Positions 21,751 through 34,536 are shown, counted from the stretch's first letter. The stretch: DNA of 64,000 nucleotides from Primulina eburnea (GCF_022965805.1 NC_133104.1:25974069-26038068), one strand, 5' to 3'. The notes: generated from the sequence alone by a model not told the origin. Numbers and translations are program-made.

Positions 21751-22099
21751 GCTAGATGGAACGGTGCCTTAGAGATTGGCACTGTGCCTGGCGCAAGATC
21801 AATGGCGAACTCCACCTCTCTCTCTGGTGGAAGGCCTGAACGTCATCTTGAAAAACATCAGGAAAATCTCTTACTACTGGCACATCAGATATCGACGGAG
21901 TGGGTACATCAGGTGCGGAAATAATACTTGCCAAGAAAGGCTGACATCCCTTGTGAATAAATCTTCGTGACTGCATGCAAGAGATCATACGAGGGAAACT
22001 TCTCCATCTGTCTGGCTCAAAAAAAAACTGCTCCATGCCCAAAGGTCTTACTAACACTGACCTTTTCTGGAAGTCAATAAGAACTATGATCTTTGTTAG

Positions 22100-22380
22100 C
22101 TAGTCCATTCCCAAAATAATATCGAATTCTGACATCGGCAACACAATCAAGTCGGCATACACTAAGTGGCCCTGTAGTTCAAGATCGATGTCTCTGACCA
22201 CACTAGTAGCTGATAACTCTTCCCCTGATGGGACTGTCACATAATAATTCACGTCGATCCCAATGGACTTGATGTCCAAATGATTAGCGAATGTCTCCGA
22301 GATAAAGGAGTAAGTGGCACCTGAATCTATTAGGGCTTTTGTGGCCAATGATCTCTTTGTGAAAATAGTTCCTGAGAGGC
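22100..22380 (-). pseudogene. Element C protease remnant
   Basis: ALIDSGATYSFISETFA and EFDIILGMD mark a retroviral-type aspartic protease with the DSG active site kept. It is separated by stops from gag and RT, and the stretch 22380-22508 has no open frame. Confidence 0.85.
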
Positions 22381-22508
22381 GTTAGCACAACACAAAACTT
22401 ATATACCAAAATTATAACCTTAACCTCAAGTGATGAAAGACACCAAATGTACTAATTAGCACACTAATAATCCCAAATCAGTACGAAACATGCATGGAAA
22501 AACTAATA

Positions 22509-23614
22509 CTATGCTGCATTAAATAAGTTACCAGTCAACAAGGTCGTGACTGGGTCCGCCTCCTGAGCTTTCATGGCGAACACCCTTCCCTCAGTCACCC
22601 TTCCCTGGGTCGGCTGCATCCACTGTGGGCCATCCTTCAACATGTGGTCACTGGCTCCACATTTAAAGCATTTGCCCGATCCCCACAAACACTGTCCCGG
22701 ATGTTGGCAATTGCACTTCAGGCACACCGGGAAATTACCAGGCCTCTGAGGAGCCTTCTGTTGAGGGATAGGACCCTTGCCCTTCTGCGGTCTCTGAAAT
22801 GGCCTCTTCCCCTGTTTTCCCTGGAAAGGTATCTTAAACTAGGGTCGCTGATGTTGCTGCGGTTGAGGTGCCTGATAGGGCCGCTTACCCTATCTATCAT
22901 TCTCGATGTCTCTTTCGTCCTGCTCTACTTCAAGGCTCTAGATACGACAACGGCATAGGAAGTCGGACCAACAACCCTCACATCACGGCGCAAGATCGGC
23001 CGTTACCCATCAATAAAATGCCTAAGCTTCTCCCGAGCATCATTTGCAATTAGGGGCACGAAGTGACACCCCCTCTCGAACTTCCTCACAAACTCTGCTA
23101 CGCTGCTGTCTCCCTGTCGTAGTGTCATGAACTCCCTGGTCAGTCTGGATCGTACTTCATCAGTGAAGTACTTGGTGTAGAAAACTTCTTTGAACCCATT
23201 CCACATCAGTGTTTGCAAGTTTACTGACACAAATGCACTTTCTCACCAAAGCCTGGCGTCTCCTGACAGAAAGAATGTGGCACACCTGACCCTGTCTGCA
23301 TCCTGCAGCTCCATGAAATCAAAAATCGCATCGCTAGATTTAATCCATCCCTCAGCTATCATCGGGTTAATAGTCCCCGAGAACTCTTTCGGATCCATCC
23401 TCCTAAACCTCTCATACACTGCCTCTGGTTTGGGCCTCGCCTCTGTGTCCACTGCAGCATTGTTCCCTGCAAACTATGCGAAGAACTGAGTCATAATTGC
23501 AAGCATCTGTGCCTGCATATCTAGCGGTGTGTGAGGAGGAGTGCCCCTCTCCCCATCACAAGCCTCTCTGTCCTCATCCCTTGCTCCACGGGCAACCAAA
23601 CGTCTAGGAGGCAT
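22509..23614 (-). pseudogene. Element C gag remnant
   Basis: It starts at ATG 23614 (MPPRRLVARG). The gag domain (FRRMDPKEFSGTINPMIAEGW, FKEVFYTKYFTDEVR) is cut by several stops. A CCHC-like zinc knuckle (CFKCGASDHMLKDG, last Cys lost) lies near 22640. The protein would form the particle core in an intact relative. Confidence 0.88.
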
Positions 23615-23830
23615 ATGATTCTAAAATTTACCTAACACATAACCCAGCATACAATAACCTAATATCAGTATCGTAGGATGCACAAAATTTGAACTTAAAA
23701 CATGTACATGCTGCAATCATGACTTGATGCTTACTACATGAAAGAATTTAAAACTTTAAAATTTACAGACTTGAGGTGTGACTTCGTGAGCTTCTCGCAA
23801 CTGGCAGAAGGCATAACACTTTACAAGAAC

Positions 23831-23845
23831 ACCACTCTGATACCA
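23831..23845 (-). promoter_or_regulatory. Element C primer binding site
   Basis: On the - strand TGGTATCAGAGTGGT, two bases after the 5' LTR, is complementary to the 3' end of initiator methionine tRNA with small changes. Confidence 0.85.
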
Positions 23846-23847
23846 AC

Positions 23848-26341
23848 TGTCACGTACCGTACTTTTTAACTACTTTAAATTTGCCGAAAAATAAAAATTT
23901 TCTTAAATAAGTAGAAATTATTAAACTTCGTTAATAAATATTTGCTTAACTAAAATATTTAGAATAAAACAACTTCCAACAAGTTACGACAAGTAAACGT
24001 TTAAAACATTGAAAACACCACTCCAGAAAATCAGAATAATTGAACATGCATAAAATCTTAAAACATGGGCGGTCCTCGGGTTTAGCCTCTTGCGCAGCCC
24101 AAGTCAGCTCATTGGTCCCCACCCCCTCATCTCCTCAACATCATCCTCACCTGCATCGATCAAGTCTCGTGAGACTACAGACTCAACATGTATAAACTGA
24201 AAATAGCAAGTAATACGTAATAAAACCACATGCATCTTTAAAATAGATCGTACATACTTGAAACTTGAAATTGCATTCATAACACTGACGCGCAATCATA
24301 TCATAAAAATTTTCATAAACATACTTGAATGATACATACTTGAACATGCATACATCATTTTGCGTACAGATATGTTTCAAAGCAAGTGACCCATACATAA
24401 ATGTGCGTGATCAGACTAAACCACAGTACTGGGCTGGCAAGGAAAGTCCACTACCACATACATGATATCTCCGTTCATGCTTTAACGGGTGGATTGGTCT
24501 CTGGTCATACTTTACTGCTTTCCAATTCTGATCTAAACCCGGTAATGCTTTACCGGGGTTGAGAGGTCCTCGACCACGTTCACCGACTTCCAAACCCGTT
24601 CATAATTTGGTCACAAGACATTTAGCATACCTCAAAATTTAAAAATATTTTCTTTTGCACGTCGAACATACTTACTTGGCGTTGAGGGATTCGTTGGATC
24701 TAGCTTGGGGCCACTGCTGCACATACTAACATGAGTTCAAAAACTTATCTTTCATAGCTTAGACGTATGTATTCATGCTCACCACCGAGTTAAATAAATA
24801 GCTTATGATATTCTAGATCACTCGGGACTTGACCTCGTTTAATTATCGTACTAAACCATGACATAGAACCCCAAAATAAATCCTCTATTTTATATTCATA
24901 ACCACAAACAAATCCTATCTTTTATATTCATATTAAAAAAAATTATAAAAAGGGGTACACGGACCCCGTGTAGGGATCCGGGTAGGCACGAAAATTTTAT
25001 ATTTTTGAAGGAAAATGGACACATACTCTGTATCGAGGTCCGGGTACATGCTGGACATGGAAATTCAGGAAAATTCACTAACTTAATGAGTCATTTTTCC
25101 AACCCAAGCCTAAGGACCATGAATCAACACCTGAAGACTCATCCTAGGATGCTATTGCCTTTATTCAAACCCGTAAAACACCCCAAATATCTAAATGCAG
25201 TAACACAAGCCCGGCGGTAACCAACGAAGCCTACATATCAAAAACTTCAAAATATGATGAACATCATTTTCATAAGATCGCAGGTTTGAGCAGTTACACA
25301 AAAACAACCATAACTCACTCGTTTCTTGTCCAAAAATTACGAATTTTATGTCAAATCGAAGGTATCAAAGAGATCTACGTTATTTATGTTGAAATTATTT
25401 TCATAAAACGAACCGAAACTACACCGGAACCTAAATGACAGCAAAAACGTCTTTTGAGATCTAAAATGTTTCAGAAATCGATTCAATGAATAATCGCTCA
25501 AACTTTGCTCATAGTAATCAAATTTTCATGCATAACATACATCAAAATATCTACTATGACAAGATCGATGCATACAACGAAAGAATATACATGCCTTTGA
25601 TCTTTAAAACTCACGATACGGTGAATATCGAAGCGACACGATGCGGATTGCTGAAGGAAATTTGGAGAGGGAGGTTGTGATATGGAGGATGCTGGAAGAG
25701 AGTTTCAATAACTCTTCTCTTCTCCTCTCACCATAATAAAATAAAGGAATGAAATGTGTGGGTGTGTGTATATGTGAATAGAAGTGTGTGGGGCGTGTGT
25801 GTGTGGTGTGTTTGCATCCACATAATTGGTAAGTATAAGGTGTGTGTTTGTTTTAATTAGGGTAAAATTTGTTTAATTATTTAATTAATCATGCCAATTA
25901 AACTGTTAAGCCAATTATCAAGTTAATAAAATTCTAATCCCATAATAAATTTACTAAAATCCCCTAATTAAAATTAAATTCACAATTGATAAACTTTAAA
26001 AGTTTAAAATCTTAAAATCACTTAATAAATTAAATTAGGCTTCTAAAAAAATGTTAAAAACTTAATAAATCATTTAAAATGCCTCAATCCTAACTTAAAA
26101 TAAAATACCACATTTTAAAATCGCCAAAATCGTCGCCGGTCTCTTTCCCTCAATCCCGCATCAAATATTCGCCTGAAACATAAACTCGAGAAAACATTTT
26201 AACGTACATCAAATAAACAGCAATAATTAAAGTAATGCAATTTCATAATCATGCATCTCTAAAATCATTTTAAACATAAATAATTAATTTAACAAATTAA
26301 ATAAATGGATGGCTTTTACATATACTGATTTGGGCTCTACA
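23848..26341 (-). repeat. Element C 5' LTR
   Basis: The 2494-bp copy keeps the block at about 24290-24690 that the other LTR lost. No gene is seen; short open frames here are not conserved in the other LTR. Confidence 0.93.
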
Positions 26342-26346
26342 TCACA

Positions 26347-27404
26347 CATCATGACCGGCCTCACTCGGACGCCCCAACTACACCCGACCAACCATTCTTC
26401 AACCAAACAAAACACACGGTCCCTTTCTTTTCTACACCAGATTTCGACATCAGCCCTATGACATGATCAAGACGCCTTGAGCAGTCCTTAGAATGTCCAA
26501 AAACTGCATCCCCTTGCAGCCACACGACAACATGAGAAGGAAACAAAAACATGCAAGTTTTGAGCATGTTGTAGATCATAAGTTTTTCATACAAAGACAT
26601 AAATTACAGCATATATATGGCGTGTATGAAGGAAAGTAAATGATACATGGGTGCCTTGATGAATTTCACACAAGAACGTCGAAGATCGAACGTCGGGTGA
26701 GCGCCAGGTGATTTTTTCTTGAAGAAATGAGCTTGGCCGAGAGTTGCATCCATGGAGATGTTGAAACCCCACGTGAAATGCTGAAGGGGAGAGGAGTGTC
26801 GGCTGATGTAGAATAATTGGTGTAGGGTAGCCAATAGTACAATATTTAAATAGATAATAATCAAGATAATGTGACTTAGTTATTAATTAAAAAGTTTAAA
26901 AGATTTTTGAGCCCAATAAGCTTAAAAGTAGGCCCACTAAGTCCAAACACAATCTCGAAAAATATTTTGTTTAGTTAAGTTCTTGAAATTATTAGTCGAA
27001 CCCTCAAAAAGTCCTACGTTTCGATAAAATTTGCGTATCGTTGAAAAATATGCTCTAGCAGGTAAAAATACCCAACAAAGCCCATTTCTTGTAAAATACA
27101 TTTAAAACACCTTAAATTATTTAATAAAAATTAATCATGTAATAAAAATAATTTTTTTGTTATTTTCCCGGTCTCCGTTCCTCGTTCGAGCGTGAAATGC
27201 AACTTAAAATTCCTAGTGCATGAACTTTTAAAATATCATGAAATAAATCTTATCATGCAAAAATTATGCATAAAAAAATTAAACACAAATTAATAAAATA
27301 AATATGAATTTAATTCTTTAAATAAATTTGATAAAATACAAAAGAAATTTAATAACTTACATGCATGTGGTTCACGTGAACCTTCAATTTTTCGAGACGT
27401 TACA
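26347..27404 (-). repeat. Element B LTR, 5' part
   Basis: On the - strand the sequence starts TGTAACGTCTCGAAAA, a classic gypsy LTR start, directly inside a copia reverse transcriptase coding stretch. A TATTTAAATA box lies near 26850. No gene is seen. The LTR continues past element C to 15682, where element A interrupts it; its other end lies left of the window. ACAAG (27405-27409) would be its TSD. Confidence 0.75.
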
Positions 27405-30400
27405 ACAAGTCTCGCTTTGTTGCGCACAACAAACCATCTTCGTTCAGTTTGTTTCTGGATACCCACTTTGTACCTATAATGGTTTTAGAAACTGGTCTTG
27501 GAACTAAGTTCCAGACATTGTTATGGGTAAACTGATTTAGCTCTCTTGCATTGCATTTATACATTTAGGATCAGCAAGAGCTTCATCAATTTTCTTAGGT
27601 TCCAGTTGGGAAACGAAAGCAGAATGAACAAATAAATTAAACATTTGATTCCGAGTTCTTACGGAATCAGATGGATTACCTATCACCAATTCTTGTGGAT
27701 GTGATTTCCTCCATCTATATTCAGTATTTGTTGCATCCATCTCAGCAACTGCTTCAGTTGGAAACTGAATATTTTCTTCAGTTTCAGTTGTTTTTGTATC
27801 AGTTGGTAACTAATTGTTATTATTTTGCTCCACCAACTGATTATCAGTAACAATTTCTTGTTCAACTAATTGATCCAGCACTTCTGGTTCTTGTGTTTGA
27901 AGGATATTTCGATAATATGATTCTCTTCTTCATTATCATCCTCCAAACTGATATCTGTAAAGCGATCAACTAGCTCAACTGTATCAGTTGGCTTATCAGT
28001 TAGCACAGATTCATCAAATACAACATGAATAGACTCTTCTACATTCAAAGTGCACTTGCTAAAAACTCTGTAAGCTTTACTAACTGATGAATACCCAAGA
28101 AATATTCCCTCTGCAGATTTAGCATCAAAAGCTTTTAAATGATTTTTGTCATTATCAAGAATAAAACATTAGCAGCCGAATATTTTGAAATAAGAAACCA
28201 CACTTTTGCATCCATGTCAGATCTCATACAGTGTTTTCACATGATTCTTATTAATCATTTATTTGTTCTGTGTGTAACATTCAGTTTTTAATGCTTCTGC
28301 TCAAAACCTTTGAGGAATACCAGAATCAACAAGTATTGTTCTAGCAGCTTCTTTAAGGGTCTGATTTCTCTTCTCAGCTACACCATTTTGCTGAGGAATT
28401 CTTGCTGATGAGAGCTCATGCTTAATTCCAGTATTTTCTAAAAATTGTGAAAGATTTTGATTGATGAATTCAGTCCCTCGTTCAGACCTTATTCGATCAG
28501 TCCCAACTGATTTTTCATTTAATAATCTTTTGAAAAGATTAATTAGTTGTGCAGCAGTTTGGTATTTGGATTTAATAAAGATAACCCAAGTAAATCTTGA
28601 AAAAGTATCAACGACTACTAAGGTGTATTTCATTCCCCCTAAGCTCATGACTGGTATATGACCAAAAATATCCATATGTAGCAGTTCTATGCATCGATAA
28701 GATGATTTACAACCCTTGTTTTTTAAATGAAGATCTTACTTGTTTACCAAACTGACATGCTGAACAAATTTTATCTTTTGGAAAATCTATTTTGGACAAA
28801 CCAGTTAAAAGATCTTGGTTACTCAGATAGGCAATAGATTTAAAGTTTAGGTGATTCAATCTCTTATGCCACATCCAGTTTTTAGAAGATTGGAAGCTAT
28901 AAAACAAACTGGTGCATAAGGTTGATCAGTCCAACTAACTTTGTAGGTATTCCCACAACGATTGCCAGTTAGGATGACCTCATCAGTTGAGTCTCTAACT
29001 GAAAAAGTGTGTCTGTCGAACAGAACAGAGAATTTATTGTCGCATAACTGACCGATGCTAATCAAGTTATACTTCAAATTCTCAACTAGTAAAACATCTT
29101 TAATAGTAAAGTTACCATAGATAAGCTTATCCTTACCCACAATTTTACCTTTGGAGTTGTCTTCAAAACTAATGTTTGTACCAGTGTATTTGATCAGTTG
29201 AGATAGCAAACTTGCATCTCCTGTCATATGACCCGACCATCCACTGTCCAAATACCAGGTTGATTCTTTGTTTGCACCTGTCATATGCAATCACACACAA
29301 TATATAATCTTGGTACTCACAACTATTTGGGTCCTAAAGGCCTAAACTGATTAGTCCTTTAGGAACCCAGACTTGGACTAGTCTAACTGACTTTCTAGTT
29401 ACTGTGTTCCAAATAGTTTTTCTCGGCTTGTGTGTGCTTGAAGTGTAGCGTGTAGATGAAGCAATATGAGTTTTAGCCTTCTTTAACTGGTTTTTCAGCC
29501 GATATCTTTTCTGAACTGGCTTGCTGTTATGGTAATTACAGTGGAAATTTGAATAGTTCAGTATTTATTGCTAAACCTTTTTGATGAGTGACTTTGTGGG
29601 TCAGTTGAAATTTTTGAGCTATAACCAATACCATACCTTCTAGCCTTGTTCCTATTTTCAATATGCAGTAAAACTGGTTTACTTGGCTCTGGTTGTTCTT
29701 GTACCACAACTGATTTTACAAAGTGAATATATTTCCCTTTGTTCAAGTTTAGTTTTGGCTGAGTATCTCTGGTAGAAGTTTCATCTTAGTTGTTGAACCC
29801 TAAACCAGTTTTATCAGTAACTGATTTTTGTTTATCTTGTATTTCAGCTAGTGCAACAGATGATTTGTTACATGCATTAATAAGCTCAGTTTTCTTTGAA
29901 TTCTCAAGCATCAACTACCGAATCATAAATTGATTCTTGTTTCTTTCATCATTCAGCTCAGCAATCTCACGTTTAAGACTCAACAGATTCATCAGTTTCA
30001 CTTTTATCATCTTTCGGATCAGTTTGCTTTGCTATGGCCTTCTCAAAAGATAGGGCAAGCTTGTGATACTCATTCACCATGTCATGAAGTGTAGAAATAA
30101 GTTCATCTCGTGAGAAGCCAGTTGAATTAAAGTCAAATACCTGTTGACTCCAGTTCTGTGTCATCATCCATCAGACACTTGGCCTCTTCATCATCATCAC
30201 TGGAGTAGCTCCAGCTCTCAAATATGAATCATCACTATTAGATTCTGCCCATTTGGAATTTCTTTCCTCTGCTAGAAGCACCTCATGCTTATTTCTGTAC
30301 GATTTCTTGTCATCCTTAGTTCTTCTTTGTGCTCGTAAGGTTTCTTTCCTTTTTCAGTTGAGCCTCGACTGTCTTTATTTGCCATATGACAGTCAGCAAT

Positions 30401-30471
30401 GAAATGACCAGTTTTGCCACATTTGTAGCAAGCATTAGGTTCTTTCTTGGAGTTGTTTCTCTGATATTGTC
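27405..30471 (-). pseudogene. Copia zinc knuckle, protease, integrase and start of RT
   Basis: From the 5' side: a CCHC knuckle (CYKCGKTGHFIADC) near 30430; a protease piece (TWYLDSGWSGHMTGDAS) near 29250; a GAG-pre-integrase zinc domain (WHKRLNHLNFKSI, CSACQFGKQ) near 28880-28750; an integrase core (LHMDIFGHIPV, IRSERGTEF, IPQQNGVAEKRN) at 28690-28390; then the linker to RT (NPSDSVRTRNQMFN) near 27690. The second catalytic Asp of integrase is Glu here (RSERGTEF instead of RSD). Several stops and frame changes interrupt it. Coding breaks exactly where element B begins. Confidence 0.9.
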
Positions 30472-30481
30472 TTTTAAAATT
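30472..30481. repeat. Target site duplication of the MULE
   Basis: TTTTAAAATT at 30472-30481 is repeated at 43491-43500. Removing the MULE and one copy restores the copia gag reading frame across the junction (GNFKRQYQR). MULEs commonly make 8-11-bp duplications. Confidence 0.9.
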
Positions 30482-30565
30482 GAGTAAAAAGTAATTAGGT
30501 ATAAGAACTATTGAATAAATGTCAAATTGGTACATGAACTTTTATTAATGATTTTATTGGTACAT
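30482..30565. repeat. MULE left terminal inverted repeat
   Basis: It starts GAGTAAAAAGTAATTAGG and matches the reverse complement of 43407-43490 at 69 of 84 positions by my count. Weaker similarity continues inward for perhaps 40 bp. Confidence 0.9.
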
Positions 30566-31539
30566 ATCCGCGGGATTCCGGCCAATCTCCGATGACATTT
30601 AACTAAAATGTCCAATTTGCCCTTTATTACAAAAAAATAAAAATTTATTTCTTTTTTTTAATTAGGAATATTTGTATATTATATTTATTATATTAGATAG
30701 GTTATATCCTTTACAACAAAATAATTAGATAAATTATATTAATGCATTCAATATGTAAATAATTTTAAATAAATAAATTGATAATATAGAAAATAAATTA
30801 TATATTTAGCTAAAATTTTGATTTATATATACGTAATTTTCTCATTAATAATTTTGAAAACATTTTCAAATAAACAGTGGTTGTGATAAAAAAAAAAAAG
30901 GAAATATTTTAGTTCATAACCATTTATTGAATATGATATTTTAATAAATTCTTGACTAAAAAATAATTTCAAATTTTATTTAATATAACGAACCCATCTA
31001 AACAATATCAATCAAACCACGATAGATTGTGTCCCGTGCTAACGTAGATTATTTAAGCACAACAAAGTACATGAGTAATAAATAAAATTTTGAAAGTTAA
31101 TCACCCTATATATCATTGAAACTTTGAACAAAAATACAAAAAAATATCATATTACTATTTCCAAAACAATCTACCAAAAAAAGTCATTTTTAAATATATA
31201 AAATATCATCGTGAATCATAGTTTAATTTTTAACACAAAAGCTATCCTTGCATTTCCAAAAGTTTGAAACTACCATATTCATGCTCAATTGTGATGAGAT
31301 TCTTGCACATCTCCTGTCAAATAATTACAAAAAAAGGTGAGGAAATGACGATTATTTAACAACAAAAAATTTACATTTTAAAAAACATCATGAGTAAGAA
31401 ATTTTAAATTTAAACAACTATATTACAACAAACACTAATTAATTTTGCATTCTCTATAAGATCAATAATAAATATTTCAGTGTCCAAAATAATATAAACT
31501 AATACAAATTATATTATCTTTCTTCTTTTTCTTCAATTT
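30566..31539. other. AT-rich MULE subterminal region, no gene seen
   Basis: Very AT-rich sequence with stops in all frames and no repeats I can define. It lies between the left TIR and the end of the transposase. Confidence 0.6.
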
Positions 31540-32410
31540 TTTTACCAAAATTCCCAGGATTGCGAGACATGTGGCTTTGTTGTGTCCAAGTTCTTTGCAT
31601 ATGCTACAACTCGAATGAAAATATCTCTGATTTTTTTTCCCAGTAAGTGATTCATCTGCTCCTTTTATTCATTTTAACTTTGGCCTACCACGTTTGCTTT
31701 CTTTCTTTCTCACGATCATCTTAGGATAATTCTCATCCTCCCACATAGATTCATCAGGAATAGCATTGATATTGCTCTCATATGTCCTCAAATAGGCAGC
31801 TTTTGTTAAAAATTATAAACATATTTCATAGGATCATCTCTTATATGATTGATGCAAAAAATTGCATGCTTGCATGGAACTCCACTAATCTGCCACTCTC
31901 CACATTCACAAGTCTTTGAATTCAAATTCGCAACAAACCATTTGCCATCACTAATTTCAAATAAGTGCTCAGATGATTCAAATCCATGCAATTGTCTACT
32001 TTCTCGAAAGTTTCTGCTTAATTTGCTTTCAACTTTTGGGGGCACAATTGAGTTCCAAGTCATATCATTTTTTTGTCTTTCACAAAATCTTTTCATTAGT
32101 TTCTTCTTATATGCTCCAATAATGTAAGGACCGGTTTTTTTCTCGTCACCCTTAACTCACTGTTAAATGACTCAGACATATTATTTGTCACATGGTCATT
32201 CTTAACATGTATGTCAAAAGCATGTCTTGACCAATGAAAAGGTTCTTCTTGCATCAACCAATTCCACGCTGCTATATTTTCTTGCTTAATCTCATCCATA
32301 ATATCATTGAAGTCAAACACATTAGTAGCCTTCACTGCTGCCCAAAATTTATTCCTAAACTTTGGTCCAGAAAATAAGCTTTTGAAATTATTATACCTAT
32401 GCCAAGCACA
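31540..32410 (-). pseudogene. MULE transposase, C-terminal half
   Basis: From the 5' side: a segment following the DDE core (WAAVKATNVFDFNDIMDEI, NMSESFNSELR), a SWIM zinc finger (CECGEWQISGVPCKHAIF) near 31890, an RGRP AT-hook-like motif near 31685, a TGA at 31671-31669, and in the same frame after it a CCHC knuckle (CSICKELGHNKATC) near 31590. The knuckle after the stop is usual at the C-terminus of plant MULE transposases, so the TGA is probably a lesion. A frame change lies near 32096. The N-terminal half continues at 41498 beyond element D. Confidence 0.9.
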
Positions 32411-32415
32411 ATATC
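32411..32415. repeat. Target site duplication of element D
   Basis: ATATC at 32411-32415 is repeated at 41493-41497. Removing element D and one copy rejoins the MULE transposase. Confidence 0.95.
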
Positions 32416-32546
32416 TGTAATGCCCGGAAATTTAATCCTAATAATCTTTAATTATTGATTTATAATTTGATACGATTATGAATGGATTAAGCGGGACACG
32501 ATTTGACCCAGCATGACAATAAGTAAGTGCAAGGACAGTGGCATTC

Positions 32547-32790
32547 ACGCACATCCGCGAACGGACGCGCGCACATGCGCGAACTGAGCAGAAGACTCCG
32601 CGCATATGCGCCGAGTGGCCAGTGGCAAGATTGCCGAGACAGAATATTGGGCGCACATGCGCGACTTGTGCGCGCACATGCGCGATATGTCCAGAGGACT
32701 CCGCGCATATGCGCGAGTTGCCGAGGAAATCACTTGTGGCAACAGTAGGTCTCAAGCATATGCGCGGGGTTGAGACGCGCATATGCACGA
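32547..32790. repeat. Palindromic GCGCAYATGCGC cluster upstream of element D TATA box
   Basis: About eight copies of a 12-14-nt palindrome, GCGCATATGCGC or GCGCACATGCGC with one-base variants, separated by 15-35 bp. The other LTR has about ten copies at 39498-39775, including a pair missing here. The cluster ends about 55 bp before the TATA run, the position of a U3 enhancer. Confidence 0.9.
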
Positions 32791-32845
32791 GTCATGCAAA
32801 CGGAAAAGTTGACATTTGGCTTATGGTGCACCGTAGGAATATATG

Positions 32846-32857
32846 TATATATATATA
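32846..32857 (+). promoter_or_regulatory. Element D LTR TATA box
   Basis: TATATATATATA just downstream of the palindrome cluster; the other LTR has the same run near 39826-39836. It probably drives the genomic RNA. Confidence 0.6.
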
Positions 32858-33750
32858 CAAGCAATGCCATTCTTCAGAAACAAGAGGAAAAAGGGGAAAC
32901 GAGGCCAACGTACGGTTTTGATTTTCAGAATTTGATTTACGATAAATCCGTCCGTCTGATTTTGAATCCGACTTCGGTACCGAGTTCCTAGCAACGTAGG
33001 CTATAACTGGACGTAAGTTTTACTACGTTTTGACATGCTTTGAAATTATTTCATTGTCAGAATTGAATAGGATTCATATATGATGTGCTTGACATCTTAG
33101 ACGTCATAGAATCGAAGTCAGATTGAGAAACAGACTGATTATGGAATTGTTATGAATTTTTAGGGTATATTGATTTATACCGGACATATTTGAATTGGAA
33201 CTGGAGTATAGATTATATTGGATATTGGTTATGGATTGTAACTGTTATCTGGTGATGTTGTATTGACGGGAATATTGGGATTGTACCGTTATACCGTTGA
33301 TTTTAAATTAAATCCAGATTAACCGGATTCAGTATTGAATTGAGAATGGAATATTGATATCAGTATTCCCGGTATGTCATTTCAGATTTACAAAGACAGT
33401 CTTGAGTTCAGAACTGAGATTGCTTCAGACCGTGACTACAAACGAAAGGTATAAGTCAATGTGTATTGGGAGATCGACTTGAGTCGGTTTAGACTTGAGT
33501 TTCCCTAAATCACATACTTTATTTTATTTCATTGATATTTGCATGTATTTGATTGATATACTTGTTTTCTTGATATATAGATAGCAGGTATCCGATTACT
33601 TGTTCTCTTGATATATAGACAGCAGGAATTAGTCGAGTAATCTTATGACAGAAGTGCCTAATAGTGGTGGGATCGCCACGGGCACATTGCACGATGTCAT
33701 GAGATAGTGTATTGGCGGTAGTGCCATAGTCTGTCACCGGATAATTGGCT

Positions 33751-34005
33751 ATCGATGTGGATAGAATTATAGCTCCTTCTATTACTGGTGATCGGTACTG
33801 TATCGATGTGGATAGAATTATAACTTCTTCTATTACTGTTGATCGATGTCATATCGATGTGGATAGAATCGGAGTTTTTTCTATTACTGGTGATCGACAC
33901 TATACCGATGTGGATAGAAACAGATCTTCTTCTATTACTGGTGATCGATACTATATCGACGTGGATAGAACTGGAGTCTTTTCTATTACTGTTGGTTGAT
34001 ATGGA
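33751..34005 (+). repeat. 51-bp tandem repeat in element D 5' LTR
   Basis: Five units start at 33751, 33802, 33853, 33904 and 33955, each ATCGATGTGGATAGAA followed by a variable part and CTATTACTG. The 3' LTR (40737 onward) has the same array with an 11-bp deletion in unit three between TCGATGT direct repeats. Confidence 0.93.
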
Positions 34006-34536
34006 ATGCCAATGTTTGGAAACCGGGATCCCTAGGCTAGGATTGAGTCTAGTCTGAGTCGTGGAATTACGAGTATTGTCGACAGTTTGTTATTGATTAT
34101 ATTTCAGCTTTTGATATATATTGCTGGTATTTGTCCATACTTTTATGTTTATCATATGATTGCATGTTTCGTTGATTTATACTGGGATTTATTCTCACCG
34201 GAGTTATCCGGCTGTTGTCTTGTTTGTATGTGTACTTGACAACAGGTGGGACAGGTTCAGGGTCCAGGAGATGAGGAGAGATCGTGATTAGAGTGGAGGC
34301 TCCGGACTTGGATTAGAGATATGGTTTGGACACTTGACATTAGATGTTAAACCTTAGTTGAATAAATGTATGTGGTACTGGACTAGTACTTTTATATACT
34401 GAGATGTATATATGTTTTATGTCACTACGTTCCGCATTATTTTAAAAAAAAAATTTAGACCCTGTTTATTAAAATCGTTTTAATTAGTCCCAATGATGAT
34501 TAAGAACATGATTAGTGTCCGGGTCCCCACAACAGG

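Larger units (their letters stand above)
16711..26341 (-). mobile_element. Element C: decayed Tekay-like Ty3/gypsy retrotransposon
   Basis: LTRs lie at 16711-19015 and 23848-26341; on the - strand they start TGTAGA and end ACGTGACA. The 5-bp TSD TCACA is at 16706-16710 and 26342-26346. Gag-pol reads leftward from 23614. An iMet-type primer site and a chromodomain-like tail suggest the Tekay/Del group. Many stops and frame changes show it is dead. The left LTR lacks about 400 bp present in the right LTR at about 24290-24690, and several smaller indels separate them, so it is older than the Tat insertions. Confidence 0.93.
32416..34531 (+). repeat. Element D 5' LTR
   Basis: 2116 bp. It holds a cluster of GCGCATATGCGC-type palindromes (32547-32790), a TATA run at 32846-32857, and five exact 51-bp tandem units (33751-34005). 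No gene is supported; the open frames over the repeats are artefacts of a period divisible by three. Confidence 0.95.

Noticed and set aside
30272..30535. Zinc-knuckle ORF with an N-terminal extension
   Set aside because: The extension is MULE terminal sequence; the true upstream part of this copia gag is at 43491-44305.
33697..34057. Open frames over the 51-bp repeats in element D LTR
   Set aside because: Period divisible by three; open on several frames and both strands; no start context.
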